From Prevotella sp. (GTDB taxonomy: Bacteria > Bacteroidota > Bacteroidia > Bacteroidales > Bacteroidaceae): DNA of 56,330 bases. How positions within the stretch are numbered: position 1 is the stretch's first letter; every line of letters starts with the position of its first letter. The stretch spans positions 1 through 56,330 of the forward strand of contig JAFZCU010000065.1 of assembly GCA_017556145.1 (NCBI GenBank). The letters run 5' to 3'. Below are positions 32,480-40,897 of the stretch, piece after piece. Under the pieces are notes generated by a model. The model was given only the letters and a program-made list of their open reading frames with translations. It did no database searches and was not told where the DNA came from. The position numbers and the translations under genes are program-made.

Positions 32480-33276
32480 TTCTGGGGAAGATTAGTCAGA
32501 GGCACATGCATGGAGTCAGGCAAAGTATGTGGAGGCGGTACGGATGCGGCCTCAGCAGGAGCTACTTGCGGTGTATCGTCGACCAAACCGTTCTCACGGA
32601 CCTGAATCTCATTGGCAGTCTTATAGTATTCACTCACATAAGGGTCTGACTTGAATTTCTGCGTCGCCTTGCTCATGATGTCCTCTATCTGAGGTGTCAG
32701 CACAGGATAGGGATAGCCGCTCGTCATCATCATAAAGACGCCAGGTCCCAGCACATTGTCGAAGTTATCGACGATGAAGTTTGTCACCAGACTATCCTCC
32801 TTCTGGGCTATCACCGCAGCCTCTATGGAGAGTTGCTGATTGATCTCGTCTTCATCGATACCGTCAAGCAACATCTGACTCTGCTTATGTGACAGTTCGT
32901 TCATCTCATTGTTCAACTGATTGTGTAGGGTGATGAATTCATAAAGTTTCTCATTCAGAGGGGTACCACTCACACGCTGACTGGCATTATCGATTCTGAT
33001 TTCTATCTCTCCCTTCTCTACAACGATGGGCAGGATACTCTCATCATCCATATAGAGACTGGCCATACGAATGGTATCGAGTAATCCAGCAAAGCGGAAC
33101 TTACCATGCACCACGTCGCAGGAGTCGATACTCTTCAGTTCCTGATCCTTGATGGCCTTCAGGTAAAGCTTGCTACCATCAAGTGACGAAACCGTCGAGG
33201 ACCCCTGGATATTGTAAGAGTCAGCACACGATGTCAAGGCGACAATTGCGATGATTGTATATACGAACTTATTCAT
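32476..33276 (-). CDS. DUF4369 domain lipoprotein
   Basis: 266 residues from ATG 33276, giving a lipoprotein signal ending LTSC. A beta-rich N-terminal part (about 30-115, GSKLYLKAIKDQELKSIDSC, GKFRFAG, EIRIDNASQRVSGTPLN) is the DUF4369 domain, followed by a helical region and a Pro-rich tail. Relatives often have a thioredoxin-like domain after DUF4369; here it is missing. Cell-envelope role unknown. It begins the operon with pyrC; a minus-strand -7 box is at 33296-33303. Confidence 0.85.
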   Translation of the reverse strand: MNKFVYTIIAIVALTSCADSYNIQGSSTVSSLDGSKLYLKAIKDQELKSIDSCDVVHGKFRFAGLLDTIRMASLYMDDESILPIVVEKGEIEIRIDNASQRVSGTPLNEKLYEFITLHNQLNNEMNELSHKQSQMLLDGIDEDEINQQLSIEAAVIAQKEDSLVTNFIVDNFDNVLGPGVFMMMTSGYPYPVLTPQIEDIMSKATQKFKSDPYVSEYYKTANEIQVRENGLVDDTPQVAPAEAASVPPPHTLPDSMHVPLTNLPQK

Positions 33277-33295
33277 TAGCTCTTCGTTTTCGCTG

Positions 33296-33303
33296 CAAAT
33301 GTA
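33296..33303 (-). promoter_or_regulatory. -7 box of the DUF4369-pyrC operon
   Basis: TACATTTG on the minus strand, 19 bases before the ATG. Confidence 0.55.
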
Positions 33304-33373
33304 CAATGATATATTGAATTGGGAAAAAAAATTTGCGCATTTTAAAACAAATGCGCATTCTTTTATAGTTTTT

Positions 33374-33763
33374 TCATTCTTTTGCTAATTCCTGACCTAT
33401 CCTATGGAAGGAATAGAGCTGCAAGATGGCAGCAATCAGTAGCGTCACCACCCATTTCTGATACACATATTGAAGATAGGTAATATGATCGAGTCCGAAG
33501 ATGTTGCGCTGACTGGCAAACATGAGCAAGGCTGACACAAGAAACAGCACATCGCTCAGCAGCATCATCCTGCGAAGACGACGGATGGTCACATTCCGTC
33601 CATCATAGCACTGCTTCATCTGCATGGCAGTGAAGCAGAGGGCGCCCAAAGCAAACACATAAGGCGCAATACTCCATGCCAACAGACTCGTGCCGGCTCC
33701 GATGACCATCAACAGGCCACCCAAAAGGAATATCATACTCTCTACCCTACTCAGCTGCCTCAT
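33374..33763 (-). CDS. Small four-helix membrane protein, unknown
   Basis: 129 residues with four membrane segments (about 11-30, 32-47, 65-83, 104-120), separated by a basic loop RNVTIRRLRRMM. I do not recognise a family. The start overlaps the end of the FtsB/DivIC-like gene by 17 bases, so the two are co-translated. A role near cell division or the envelope would be guesswork. Confidence 0.75.
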   Translation of the reverse strand: MRQLSRVESMIFLLGGLLMVIGAGTSLLAWSIAPYVFALGALCFTAMQMKQCYDGRNVTIRRLRRMMLLSDVLFLVSALLMFASQRNIFGLDHITYLQYVYQKWVVTLLIAAILQLYSFHRIGQELAKE

Positions 33764-34106
33764 TGTTTACGATTGGTTTGGCTTCGCGGTCGTCATCGCT
33801 GAGCACGAAAATGTCTTCATCGTCGGCCTTCATGAAGTAACGCTCACGGGCAATCTTCTCCATCGCCTTCGGATTACGGTTCAACTCACGGATCTGAGCC
33901 TGGTCGCGCTCATAATCAGAATTGTACTTCGCTATCTCCTCCTCCAAGTCGCTGATGCGCTGTTTGTTCTTAAAGTGACTCCAGATGCTGTTTTCATCCA
34001 AGAAGCCCACGATAAGCACACCCAACAGACAGACTATCGTATACTTCGTAGCCTGAGAACGCAACACCTTTTGGGCAAAAACCTTAATGTTATTTAATAC
34101 TTTCAT
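33747..34106 (-). CDS. FtsB/DivIC-family septum formation protein
   Basis: 119 residues from ATG 34106. One membrane helix (about 23-40, YTIVCLLGVLIVGFLDE) is followed by a coiled coil (KQRISDLEEEIAKYNSDYER) and the conserved end NRNPKAMEKIARERYFMKADDEDIF. This is the layout of FtsB/DivIC, which links the division-site complex FtsQLB to septal wall synthesis. A -7 box is at 34116-34123 on this strand. Confidence 0.9.
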   Translation of the reverse strand: MKVLNNIKVFAQKVLRSQATKYTIVCLLGVLIVGFLDENSIWSHFKNKQRISDLEEEIAKYNSDYERDQAQIRELNRNPKAMEKIARERYFMKADDEDIFVLSDDDREAKPIVNNEAAE

Positions 34107-34115
34107 ATTCGCCTG

Positions 34116-34123
34116 CAAAGGTA
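34116..34123 (-). promoter_or_regulatory. -7 box of the FtsB/DivIC gene
   Basis: TACCTTTG on the minus strand, 9 bases before the ATG, so the transcript has almost no leader. Confidence 0.55.
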
Positions 34124-34199
34124 CTTATTTTTTAGATAAAAGAACAAAAGAAACAAAAAAAATATATGCTTTTATGTACTTATGTCTAAAAAAAATGTG

Positions 34200-34207
34200 T
34201 AATTTTG
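34200..34207 (+). promoter_or_regulatory. -7 box of dnaX
   Basis: TAATTTTG, 22 bases before ATG 34230. Confidence 0.6.
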
Positions 34208-34229
34208 CACCAAACTTTTATTAAATCAT

Positions 34230-36011
34230 ATGGAATATATCGTTTCAGCACGTAAGTACCGTCCCACGACCTTCGATACCGTCGTGGGGCAGACGGCACT
34301 CACCACCACACTGAAGAATGCTGTGAAGAGCGGAAAACTGGCCCATGCCTACCTCTTCTGCGGTCCTCGCGGTGTGGGAAAGACGACTTGTGCCCGTATC
34401 TTCGCTAAGGCCATCAACTGTCAGAATCCCACGGCAGAGGGCGAAGCCTGCAACGAATGCGAGAGCTGTCAGTCATTCAGCGAACAGCGTTCTCTGAACA
34501 TCTTCGAGCTCGACGCTGCCTCGAACAACAGTGTGGAACACATCAAGACACTGATGGAGCAGACACGCATCCCACCTCAGCTCGGCAGATACAAGGTCTT
34601 TATCATTGACGAGGTGCACATGCTCTCCACCGCTGCCTTCAATGCTTTTCTGAAAACACTGGAAGAGCCACCCGCACATGTCATCTTTATCCTTGCCACC
34701 ACCGAGAAGCATAAGATTCTGCCCACTATCCTCAGTCGCTGTCAGATCTATGATTTCGAACGTATGACCGTCCGCAACACAATCGACTATCTGAAGTCAG
34801 TCGCTGAGAAGGAAGGCATCCAGTACGAGGAGCCAGCACTGGCCGTCATCGCTGAAAAGGCCGACGGCGGTATGCGCGATGCCCTCTCCATTTTCGACCA
34901 GGCCACATCGTTCTGTCAGGGCAATATCACCTACGACAAAGTAATCGAGGATCTCAACGTGCTCGACTCGGAGAACTATTTCAAGATCATCGATCTTTCT
35001 ATTATTAATAATGTAAGCGGCATCATGGTATCGCTCAACACGATTATCAACAAGGGGTTCGATGGCGGACTGCTTATTCAGGGCCTTGCCAAACACGTGC
35101 GTAACGTGCTGATGGCCAAGGACCCGCAGACGCTCCCTCTGCTCGAGGTCAGCGACAAACAGCGCGAGCGCTATCAGGAGCAGGCTAAAAAATGTGAGAC
35201 ACGCTTTCTCTATCAGGCGCTCAAGTTGATGAACCAGTGCGACATCAACTACCGTCAGTCGTCCAACAAGCGTCTGCTCGTTGAACTGACACTCATCGAG
35301 ATTGCACAGATTACCCAGCCTGACGACGGTGCGAGCGCGGGGCGTCGCCCCAAGCGATTAAAATCCCTGTTTAAGAATCTGATACAGCAGCCTCAGCCCA
35401 AGTCAGCGACCCCGCAGGTAGTCGCTGCTGAAGCACCTGTATCCACCCCCGTCGTTGTTAACGAACCGGCTGCAACACTTGAAAAGCCAGACCCTGTCAA
35501 GGCTCCCAAGCCTACAACCCAAACTACATCACTGAAGAATATCGGTTTCTCCTGGACCAAACTCCGTCAGGACGGCAAGTCCTCGAAAATGAATTTCGCC
35601 GACAGTCTGGCCGACTCGAAAGATGGTCAGGCGAATGGCCAGATGTTTTCTCAGGAAGACCTCGAACTGCAATGGATGTCGATGTGCAACCGCATGTCCG
35701 ACAAACAGCCTCAACTCATAGGCATCGCCACCCGCATGAAGAATATGAATCCGCAAATCACCGAGTTCCCACAGGTCGAGGTGACGGTTGAAAACGAGTT
35801 GATCAAACAAGATATGGAGGCCATCTACAAGAGCATACTTAAGACGCTGCAGCTGCATCTGAACAACAACCAGATCACCTTCACCATCCTCGTCAGCGAC
35901 CAAAAAGAACAGACAAAGATTCTTTCCCGTCGTGAACAGTTCGAAGAAATGCGCAAAATAAATCCTGCTGTAGCAAAACTACAACAGGAATTTAATCTTG
36001 AACTCGCTTAG
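34230..36011 (+). CDS. dnaX: DNA polymerase III subunit gamma/tau
   Basis: 593 residues. SARKYRPTTFDTVVGQ opens the AAA+ clamp-loader domain; P-loop GPRGVGKTT at 45-53; zinc-binding cysteines in INCQNP and ACNECESC; FIIDEVHMLS; sensor TILSRCQ. From about 365 a variable Pro/Lys-rich linker leads to a tau-like C-terminal region (TKLRQDGK and after). It loads the sliding clamp during replication. A perfect GC-rich palindrome lies in the linker at 35339-35351. I see no convincing programmed frameshift signal. Confidence 0.96.
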   Translation: MEYIVSARKYRPTTFDTVVGQTALTTTLKNAVKSGKLAHAYLFCGPRGVGKTTCARIFAKAINCQNPTAEGEACNECESCQSFSEQRSLNIFELDAASNNSVEHIKTLMEQTRIPPQLGRYKVFIIDEVHMLSTAAFNAFLKTLEEPPAHVIFILATTEKHKILPTILSRCQIYDFERMTVRNTIDYLKSVAEKEGIQYEEPALAVIAEKADGGMRDALSIFDQATSFCQGNITYDKVIEDLNVLDSENYFKIIDLSIINNVSGIMVSLNTIINKGFDGGLLIQGLAKHVRNVLMAKDPQTLPLLEVSDKQRERYQEQAKKCETRFLYQALKLMNQCDINYRQSSNKRLLVELTLIEIAQITQPDDGASAGRRPKRLKSLFKNLIQQPQPKSATPQVVAAEAPVSTPVVVNEPAATLEKPDPVKAPKPTTQTTSLKNIGFSWTKLRQDGKSSKMNFADSLADSKDGQANGQMFSQEDLELQWMSMCNRMSDKQPQLIGIATRMKNMNPQITEFPQVEVTVENELIKQDMEAIYKSILKTLQLHLNNNQITFTILVSDQKEQTKILSRREQFEEMRKINPAVAKLQQEFNLELA

Positions 36012-36032
36012 CTATAAGTTTTAAACTATAAA
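36012..36032 (+). repeat. Heptamer island filling the dnaX-asnA spacer
   Basis: CTATAAG, TTTTAAA and CTATAAA occupy the entire 21 bp between the two convergent stop codons. Confidence 0.82.
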
Positions 36033-37070
36033 CTAAATAAGGTTCATTCCTAGTTTCTTGCACTCCTTTCGCATATCGTCAGGCCAGATGCTCGCCTGAA
36101 TCTCCCCGATATGCCCCTTATGCAGTAACACCATACACAGACGGCTCTGCCCGATACCGCCACCTATGGAAAGTGGCAATTTGTCGTTGAGCAACTGCTG
36201 GTGGAAGAACAGCTGTTCGCGCTCCTCCTTACCCTCAATCTTCAACTGACGCAACAGACTCTCCTTGTCCACACGGATACCCATCGACGACAGTTCAAAG
36301 CTACGGCCAAGCACGGGATACCAGATTAGGATATCACCATTGAGTCCTATCTTACCATTCTCGGCGATGGTCGACCAGTCATCGTAGTCAGGTGCACGTC
36401 CGTCGTGTTTCTCTCCGTTAGAGAGTTTGCCACCTATACCTATAACAAACACGGCACCGTATGCCTCACAGATAGCATCCTCTCTCTCCTTAGGCGTCTT
36501 GTCAGGATACATCTTCAACAGTTCGTCGGCATGGATAAAGTGAATCTTCTCAGGCAGGAAGGGTTTGATCTGCGGATATGTCTCACAAGTCAGATACTCT
36601 GTTCTACGAATGGCCGAATAGATACGCTCCACGATATTCTTCAGGAAAGTCAGTGTTCTGTCTTCCCTGCGGATTACAGCCTCCCAGTCCCATTGGTCCA
36701 CATAGAGCGAATGCAGATTGTCGAGTTCCTCATCAGCGCGGATGGCGTTCATATCGGTATAGATGCCATAGCCTGGCTCTATCTGATACTCTGCCAGCGA
36801 GAGTCTCTTCCACTTGGCCAGCGAGTGAACCACCTCTGCCTGCGCATCACCCAGATCCTTGATGGGGAATGTTACAGCACGCTCCACACCATTCAGATCA
36901 TCGTTGATACCCAGTCCCTTCAATACAAACAAGGGGGCGGTCACACGACGCAGCCGCAGTTCCGTAGAGAGGTTCTGCTGAAAGAATTCCTTGATGAGCT
37001 TGATACCCTGTTCCGTCTGCTTCGTGTCGAGCAGCGCTTCATATTTCACAGGTTTGATTACTTGTCCCAT
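36033..37070 (-). CDS. asnA: Aspartate-ammonia ligase
   Basis: 345 residues, typical for AsnA. ELRLRRVTAPLFV, GVERAVTFPIKD, the EYQIEPGYGIYTDMNAIR block and final GGGIGQSRLCMVLLHKGHIG all match. It makes asparagine from aspartate, ammonia and ATP and is related to class II tRNA synthetases. A -7 box lies on the minus strand at 37128-37135, giving a leader with a CTTCG/CGAAG hairpin. Confidence 0.96.
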   Translation of the reverse strand: MGQVIKPVKYEALLDTKQTEQGIKLIKEFFQQNLSTELRLRRVTAPLFVLKGLGINDDLNGVERAVTFPIKDLGDAQAEVVHSLAKWKRLSLAEYQIEPGYGIYTDMNAIRADEELDNLHSLYVDQWDWEAVIRREDRTLTFLKNIVERIYSAIRRTEYLTCETYPQIKPFLPEKIHFIHADELLKMYPDKTPKEREDAICEAYGAVFVIGIGGKLSNGEKHDGRAPDYDDWSTIAENGKIGLNGDILIWYPVLGRSFELSSMGIRVDKESLLRQLKIEGKEEREQLFFHQQLLNDKLPLSIGGGIGQSRLCMVLLHKGHIGEIQASIWPDDMRKECKKLGMNLI

Positions 37071-37127
37071 ATTTCAGTTTATGATTTTATCGACCTTGAT
37101 CGCTTCGCTTGACGAAGAATTTGCGTG

Positions 37128-37135
37128 CAAAAATA
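37128..37135 (-). promoter_or_regulatory. -7 box of asnA
   Basis: TATTTTTG on the minus strand, 57 bases ahead of the ATG. Between here and 37297 I see only AT-rich spacer without genes. Confidence 0.5.
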
Positions 37136-37297
37136 CACAATTCTTATCAAACTGCAACTAAAAAACCGAAATTATTTGCACTAATTCAACATTTCCTTGA
37201 TATTTGCTAACAACTTGCACACACTTTTTGCTCAAACTGATTCATTTCCGATGGTAACATAAAAGCGTTCCGTGTCACAAGAAAAGTTAATTTTTTA

Positions 37298-37325
37298 CTT
37301 TTCACTTTTCACTTTTCACTTTTTT
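37298..37325 (+). repeat. Heptamer island upstream of the tRNA promoter
   Basis: Three CTTTTCA units and CTTTTTT, ending three bases before the -7 box at 37329. Confidence 0.88.
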
Positions 37326-37328
37326 CTG

Positions 37329-37336
37329 TACCTTTG
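37329..37336 (+). promoter_or_regulatory. -7 box of the tRNA transcript
   Basis: TACCTTTG; transcription would begin near 37343 and run through the tRNA fragment into tRNA-Arg. Confidence 0.6.
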
Positions 37337-37354
37337 CACCCGCAATAGCGCATC

Positions 37355-37379
37355 GGTCCTGTAGCTTAGCTGATTTGTA
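37355..37379 (+). pseudogene. Truncated tRNA remnant (5' end only)
   Basis: GGTCCTG-TA-GCTTAGCTG has the layout of a tRNA acceptor strand, bases 8-9 and D arm, but no anticodon arm, T arm or 3' acceptor strand follows. Four bases later the complete tRNA-Arg begins. Confidence 0.55.
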
Positions 37380-37383
37380 TTCT

Positions 37384-37455
37384 GCACCCGTAGTTTAAAG
37401 GATAGAATAACGGATTCCGGTTCCGTTGGTCACGGTTCGATTCCGTGCGGGTGTA
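37384..37455 (+). tRNA. tRNA-Arg (anticodon CCG)
   Basis: 72 bases without encoded CCA. Acceptor GCACCCG pairs with CGGGTGT (one G-T at the end), the anticodon stem is ACGGA/TCCGT around loop TTCCGGT, giving anticodon CCG for codon CGG. The T arm contains GGTTCGATTCC. The D arm is short, GTTTAAAGGATAGAAT. Confidence 0.95.
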
Positions 37456-37602
37456 CTCTTTTCTACAATATACCTTTATACTCAGAAATCAAGGGGATGA
37501 AAAAGCGCGCGCATCTGTCGCTCCCTATATAGATGTGTCAAAAAAGGACCCGACAAAGACGAAATAACAGCATCTTTATTTGGATTGTTGCACATTTATT
37601 TG

Positions 37603-37610
37603 TAATTTTG
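37603..37610 (+). promoter_or_regulatory. -7 box of purN
   Basis: TAATTTTG, 18 bases before ATG 37629. The stretch 37456-37602 between tRNA and this box holds no recognisable gene. Confidence 0.6.
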
Positions 37611-37628
37611 CGCCCAAAATCAACCATT

Positions 37629-38204
37629 ATGGAGAAAACAAACGTTGCAATCTTCGTATCAGGAGGTGGAACAAACTGCGAGAACCTGATTAAGTATTTC
37701 AAAGGTTCTGAACTGGTGAATACGGCCTTGGTCGTAAGCAACAAGCCTGATGCCTACGCATTGGTGAGGGCCGAGCGACTGGGTGTGCCCACTGCCGTTG
37801 CTCCCAAGGCAGACCTTCATAATCCCGACGTGATGATACCGCTGCTCGAGAGATATGACATCGGCTTCATCGTGTTGGCAGGTTGGCTGCCACTGATTCC
37901 TAACTACTTGATCGACGCCTATCCTCACAAGATGATCAATCTCCATCCTGCCCTGTTGCCGAAATACGGCGGCAAGGGTATGTGGGGTCACCATGTGCAT
38001 GAGGCCGTGAAGACTGCCGGAGAGACAGAGACGGGCATGACCGTGCATTGGGTAACTCCCGTCTGCGATGCAGGCGAGATCATCGCACAGTTCAAGGTGG
38101 TGCTCTCACCCGACGACACCGTAGATGATATCGCAGAGAAGGAACACTTGTTGGAAATGGAACATTTCCCGAAAGTAGTAGAAGATATTATAAAAACGCT
38201 GTAG
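37629..38204 (+). CDS. purN: Phosphoribosylglycinamide formyltransferase
   Basis: 191 residues from ATG 37629; the promoter at 37603 excludes the longer frame. FVSGGGTNCENL binds the phosphoribosyl substrate; KMINLHPALLPKYGG has the catalytic Asn and His; TVHWVTPVCDAGEII holds the Asp. It transfers a formyl group from 10-formyl-tetrahydrofolate to GAR in purine synthesis. This fits with the glycine-cleavage operon next door, which produces one-carbon folate. The terminator stem begins within its last codons. Confidence 0.95.
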   Translation: MEKTNVAIFVSGGGTNCENLIKYFKGSELVNTALVVSNKPDAYALVRAERLGVPTAVAPKADLHNPDVMIPLLERYDIGFIVLAGWLPLIPNYLIDAYPHKMINLHPALLPKYGGKGMWGHHVHEAVKTAGETETGMTVHWVTPVCDAGEIIAQFKVVLSPDDTVDDIAEKEHLLEMEHFPKVVEDIIKTL

Positions 38205-38225
38205 AAATTAATCTACAGCGTTTTT
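38192..38225. terminator. Bidirectional terminator overlapping both gene ends
   Basis: AAAAACGCTGTAGA and TCTACAGCGTTTTT form a perfect stem around ATTAA-type loop. The arms encode the last residues of purN and of lpdA; the stop codons lie in the stem and loop. Confidence 0.93.
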
Positions 38226-39467
38226 CAGTATTTCTGAGAGCGTAGGATGGATGTGAACCATGTCGGCGAGTTCGCCCATAGTGGTATTCTTACACATCAA
38301 AACCGAGACTTCCTGGATGATGTCGGCAGCATGGGCGCCATAGGCATGACAGCCGAGGATAGTTCCCTCAGGGGAAGCGAAAAGTTTCAACATACCTTCT
38401 GTCTCACCCATCGCGAGGGCCTTGCCATTGGCGCGCCAGAAGGACTTCTTGCAAACATAAGGTATACCCTGCTCCTTCAATTGATCCTCTGTAGGTCCTA
38501 CACAAGCTGCTTCCGGCTCAGTGAAGATGGCAGCGGGCATGATATTGAAATCGATAGCATCGCGCTTGCCGACGATGTGGTTCACGGCTCGGACAGCTTG
38601 CATCTCTGCCGCATGGGCCAGCATCTGACGGCCATTCACATCGCCGATGGCGTATATGCCACAACCAGCAACGAAGTTCTCATCGGCGAGGATGGCACCG
38701 TTGGGGGCGAGGGTGATACCAGCGGCTTCGAGTTTCATGCCCTCTGTGCGCGGTTTACGGCCTGTGGCCATGAGGATGACATCGGCCTTAACACTATCCA
38801 TCTGTCCCTTCTTGGTCTTGAAGAACACTTCACCATCGGCAATCTGTTTCACAGCACATTGCATATTGAAGGTTATTCCCTCTTTTTCCATTTGCTTGCG
38901 CAAGCGCTTGGCGATGTCGCTGTCGAGGGCAGGCAAGCATTCCTTCAGATACTCAATGACAGTTACCTCAGAGCCAAAGCGATGGAACACAGAGGCGAAC
39001 TCCATTCCGATAACGCCAGCGCCAACGATACAGAGGCGCTTGGGAAGGGTTTCGAGTTTCAGAAGACCTGTAGAATCGACTACACGAGGATCATCGATGC
39101 CAGCAATAGGGAGCCACTTGGTTTCAGAACCTGTGGCGATAATGATATTAGCAGACGTGTAGTCTCTTACCGTATGAGCATCAATGAAAACACCCTTCTC
39201 ACGTATCAACGTGATATTGGGATGCGACAGGATACCTTCTACACCTTGACGGAGTTGAGGTACTACGGTAGACATACGTTCGCGAGCTTCATCGAAAGTC
39301 GCACTATGAACATAGACCTTAGTAGGGATACAACCAACATTCAGACACGTACCTCCCACATTTTCGTCTTCAAAAATGACGACCTTCAGGCCTTGCTTGG
39401 CTGCATATTCAGCGGCGCGGTACCCACCAGGGCCCGCACCGATGATAATGAGATCAGTTTCAGACAT
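38208..39467 (-). CDS. lpdA: Dihydrolipoyl dehydrogenase (glycine cleavage L protein)
   Basis: 419 residues from ATG 39467 (MSETDLIIIGAGPGGY). Redox-active pair in GGTCLNVGCIPTK, NAD site IVGAGVIGMEFASVF, FAD site IYAIGDVNG, and the C-terminal HIHPTLSE with the active-site His-Glu. It reoxidises the lipoyl arm of GcvH with NAD. As last gene of the gcv operon it is dedicated to this system. It is somewhat shorter than the usual 460-470 residues, but all motifs are present. Confidence 0.95.
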   Translation of the reverse strand: MSETDLIIIGAGPGGYRAAEYAAKQGLKVVIFEDENVGGTCLNVGCIPTKVYVHSATFDEARERMSTVVPQLRQGVEGILSHPNITLIREKGVFIDAHTVRDYTSANIIIATGSETKWLPIAGIDDPRVVDSTGLLKLETLPKRLCIVGAGVIGMEFASVFHRFGSEVTVIEYLKECLPALDSDIAKRLRKQMEKEGITFNMQCAVKQIADGEVFFKTKKGQMDSVKADVILMATGRKPRTEGMKLEAAGITLAPNGAILADENFVAGCGIYAIGDVNGRQMLAHAAEMQAVRAVNHIVGKRDAIDFNIMPAAIFTEPEAACVGPTEDQLKEQGIPYVCKKSFWRANGKALAMGETEGMLKLFASPEGTILGCHAYGAHAADIIQEVSVLMCKNTTMGELADMVHIHPTLSEILKNAVD

Positions 39468-39500
39468 TAAACATGAAAGATTAAACATTAAACATTTTCT
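39466..39500 (+). repeat. Heptamer island at the lpdA-gcvPB junction
   Basis: ATTAAAC, ATGAAAG, two ATTAAAC and ATTTTCT in a row; covers the 20-bp spacer and the last codons of gcvPB. Confidence 0.82.
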
Positions 39501-40897
39501 GCCTGAAGTTGGCGGAAAGTCGTTACGGGGTGTTTGGCGGCCAGGACATCATCGACACGTCCGATGGGCGTATCGTGAGGTGCCGACTTCACCAGTTCCG
39601 GATCATTCTTCGCCTCCTCGGCAATCTGACGCATCACGGCAATAAAGCCATCGAGCGTCTCCTTCGATTCATTCTCCGTAGGCTCAATCATAAGAGACTC
39701 ATGGAAGAGCAATGGGAAGTAGATAGTAGGCGCATGATAGCCGTAGTCGAGCAGACGCTTGGCCACATCCATCGTAGTGACACCAGTAGACTTATCCTTC
39801 AGACCATCGAAAACAAACTCATGACAGCACAGACCATCAATAGGCAGTTCATAGACATCCTTCAGCGACTCCTTGATATAGTTGGCATTCAATGTGGCCA
39901 GAGGTCCCACCAATTTGATGTTCTCACGACCCAGTGAACTAATATAGGCAAAAGCACGCATCATCACGGCATAATTGCCTTGATAGGGCGACACGAAGGG
40001 GAAGAACTCCTGTAAGCCTTCACGCACTCCTACAGGACCAGCGCCAGGACCACCGCCACCATGAGGCGTCGAGAAGGTCTTGTGCAGGTTGATATGCATC
40101 ACGTCGAAGCCCATATCACCAGGACGACAAGCGCCCAACATGGGATTTAGGTTGGCACCGTCGTAATACATCAGACCGCCACAATCATGGATGAGTTTCG
40201 CGATAGCAGGGATGCTTGTCTCGAAAAGTCCGAGGGTATTCGGATTTGTCATCATCATGGCGGCGATGTTTGGGCCTTCCAGTCCTATTAGTCTTTCCAA
40301 ATCAACCAGGTCTACCAGACCATCTGCACTTGACTTTACCTCGATAATCTCCAGACCACAGACAGCTGCTGAGGCAGGATTAGTGCCATGGGCCGAATCA
40401 GGCACGATGACCTTCTTGCGCAGCATATCACCACGCGAGAGATGATAATTGTCGATGGTCATAAGGCCAGTGAGCTCACCATGGGCACCAGCGTATGGCT
40501 TGAATGTGAAATGCGCCAGACCCGTGAGGGCACAAAGCGCATTCTCGAGCAGGATGACGAGTGCTTTGGCACCTAAAGCAGTATGCTCAGGCTGTAGGGG
40601 ATGAAGGTTCTGGAACTGTGGCAGAGCTGCCACTTCCTCATTAATCTTCGGATTGTACTTCATCGTACAAGAACCAAGGGGGTAGAAGCCCGTATCGACA
40701 CCAAAGTTATTATTAGAAAGGTTCGTATAGTGACGCACCACTGTCAGCTCATCGCACTCAGGCAGCGCAGCTTCCTCTAAACGGCACAATTCCCTGGGAA
40801 TCTGATAATCGCCAAAATTATTCCTTGGCAGGCTGTAGCCCTTACGTCCTTTTTTCGAGCATTCGAAAATCAGGTTTCCGTATAATCGATTATTCAT
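39488..40897 (-). CDS. gcvPB: Glycine dehydrogenase (decarboxylating) subunit 2
   Basis: 469 residues, the PLP-bearing half of split P protein. PLP Lys is in NLHKTFSTPHGGGGPG, with YYDGANLNP and SAHGTNPAS before it. Together with GcvPA it decarboxylates glycine and passes the aminomethyl group to lipoyl-GcvH. The start overlaps the gcvPA stop by four bases. Its last codons lie in a heptamer island. Confidence 0.96.
   Translation of the reverse strand: MNNRLYGNLIFECSKKGRKGYSLPRNNFGDYQIPRELCRLEEAALPECDELTVVRHYTNLSNNNFGVDTGFYPLGSCTMKYNPKINEEVAALPQFQNLHPLQPEHTALGAKALVILLENALCALTGLAHFTFKPYAGAHGELTGLMTIDNYHLSRGDMLRKKVIVPDSAHGTNPASAAVCGLEIIEVKSSADGLVDLVDLERLIGLEGPNIAAMMMTNPNTLGLFETSIPAIAKLIHDCGGLMYYDGANLNPMLGACRPGDMGFDVMHINLHKTFSTPHGGGGPGAGPVGVREGLQEFFPFVSPYQGNYAVMMRAFAYISSLGRENIKLVGPLATLNANYIKESLKDVYELPIDGLCCHEFVFDGLKDKSTGVTTMDVAKRLLDYGYHAPTIYFPLLFHESLMIEPTENESKETLDGFIAVMRQIAEEAKNDPELVKSAPHDTPIGRVDDVLAAKHPVTTFRQLQAENV

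Noticed and set aside
35180-35200. Run of six A in dnaX as a programmed frameshift site for gamma
   Set aside because: It lies before the end of the clamp-loader domain III and lacks a following hairpin or nearby stop that would give a sensible gamma protein.
37456-37602. Small gene between tRNA-Arg and purN
   Set aside because: No frame with plausible start and composition; the in-frame extension of purN there is excluded by the promoter at 37603.
38247-39470. A 407-codon open frame on the plus strand opposite lpdA
   Set aside because: It is a shadow of the conserved lpdA coding pattern, has no recognisable motif and no promoter; lpdA explains the region fully.
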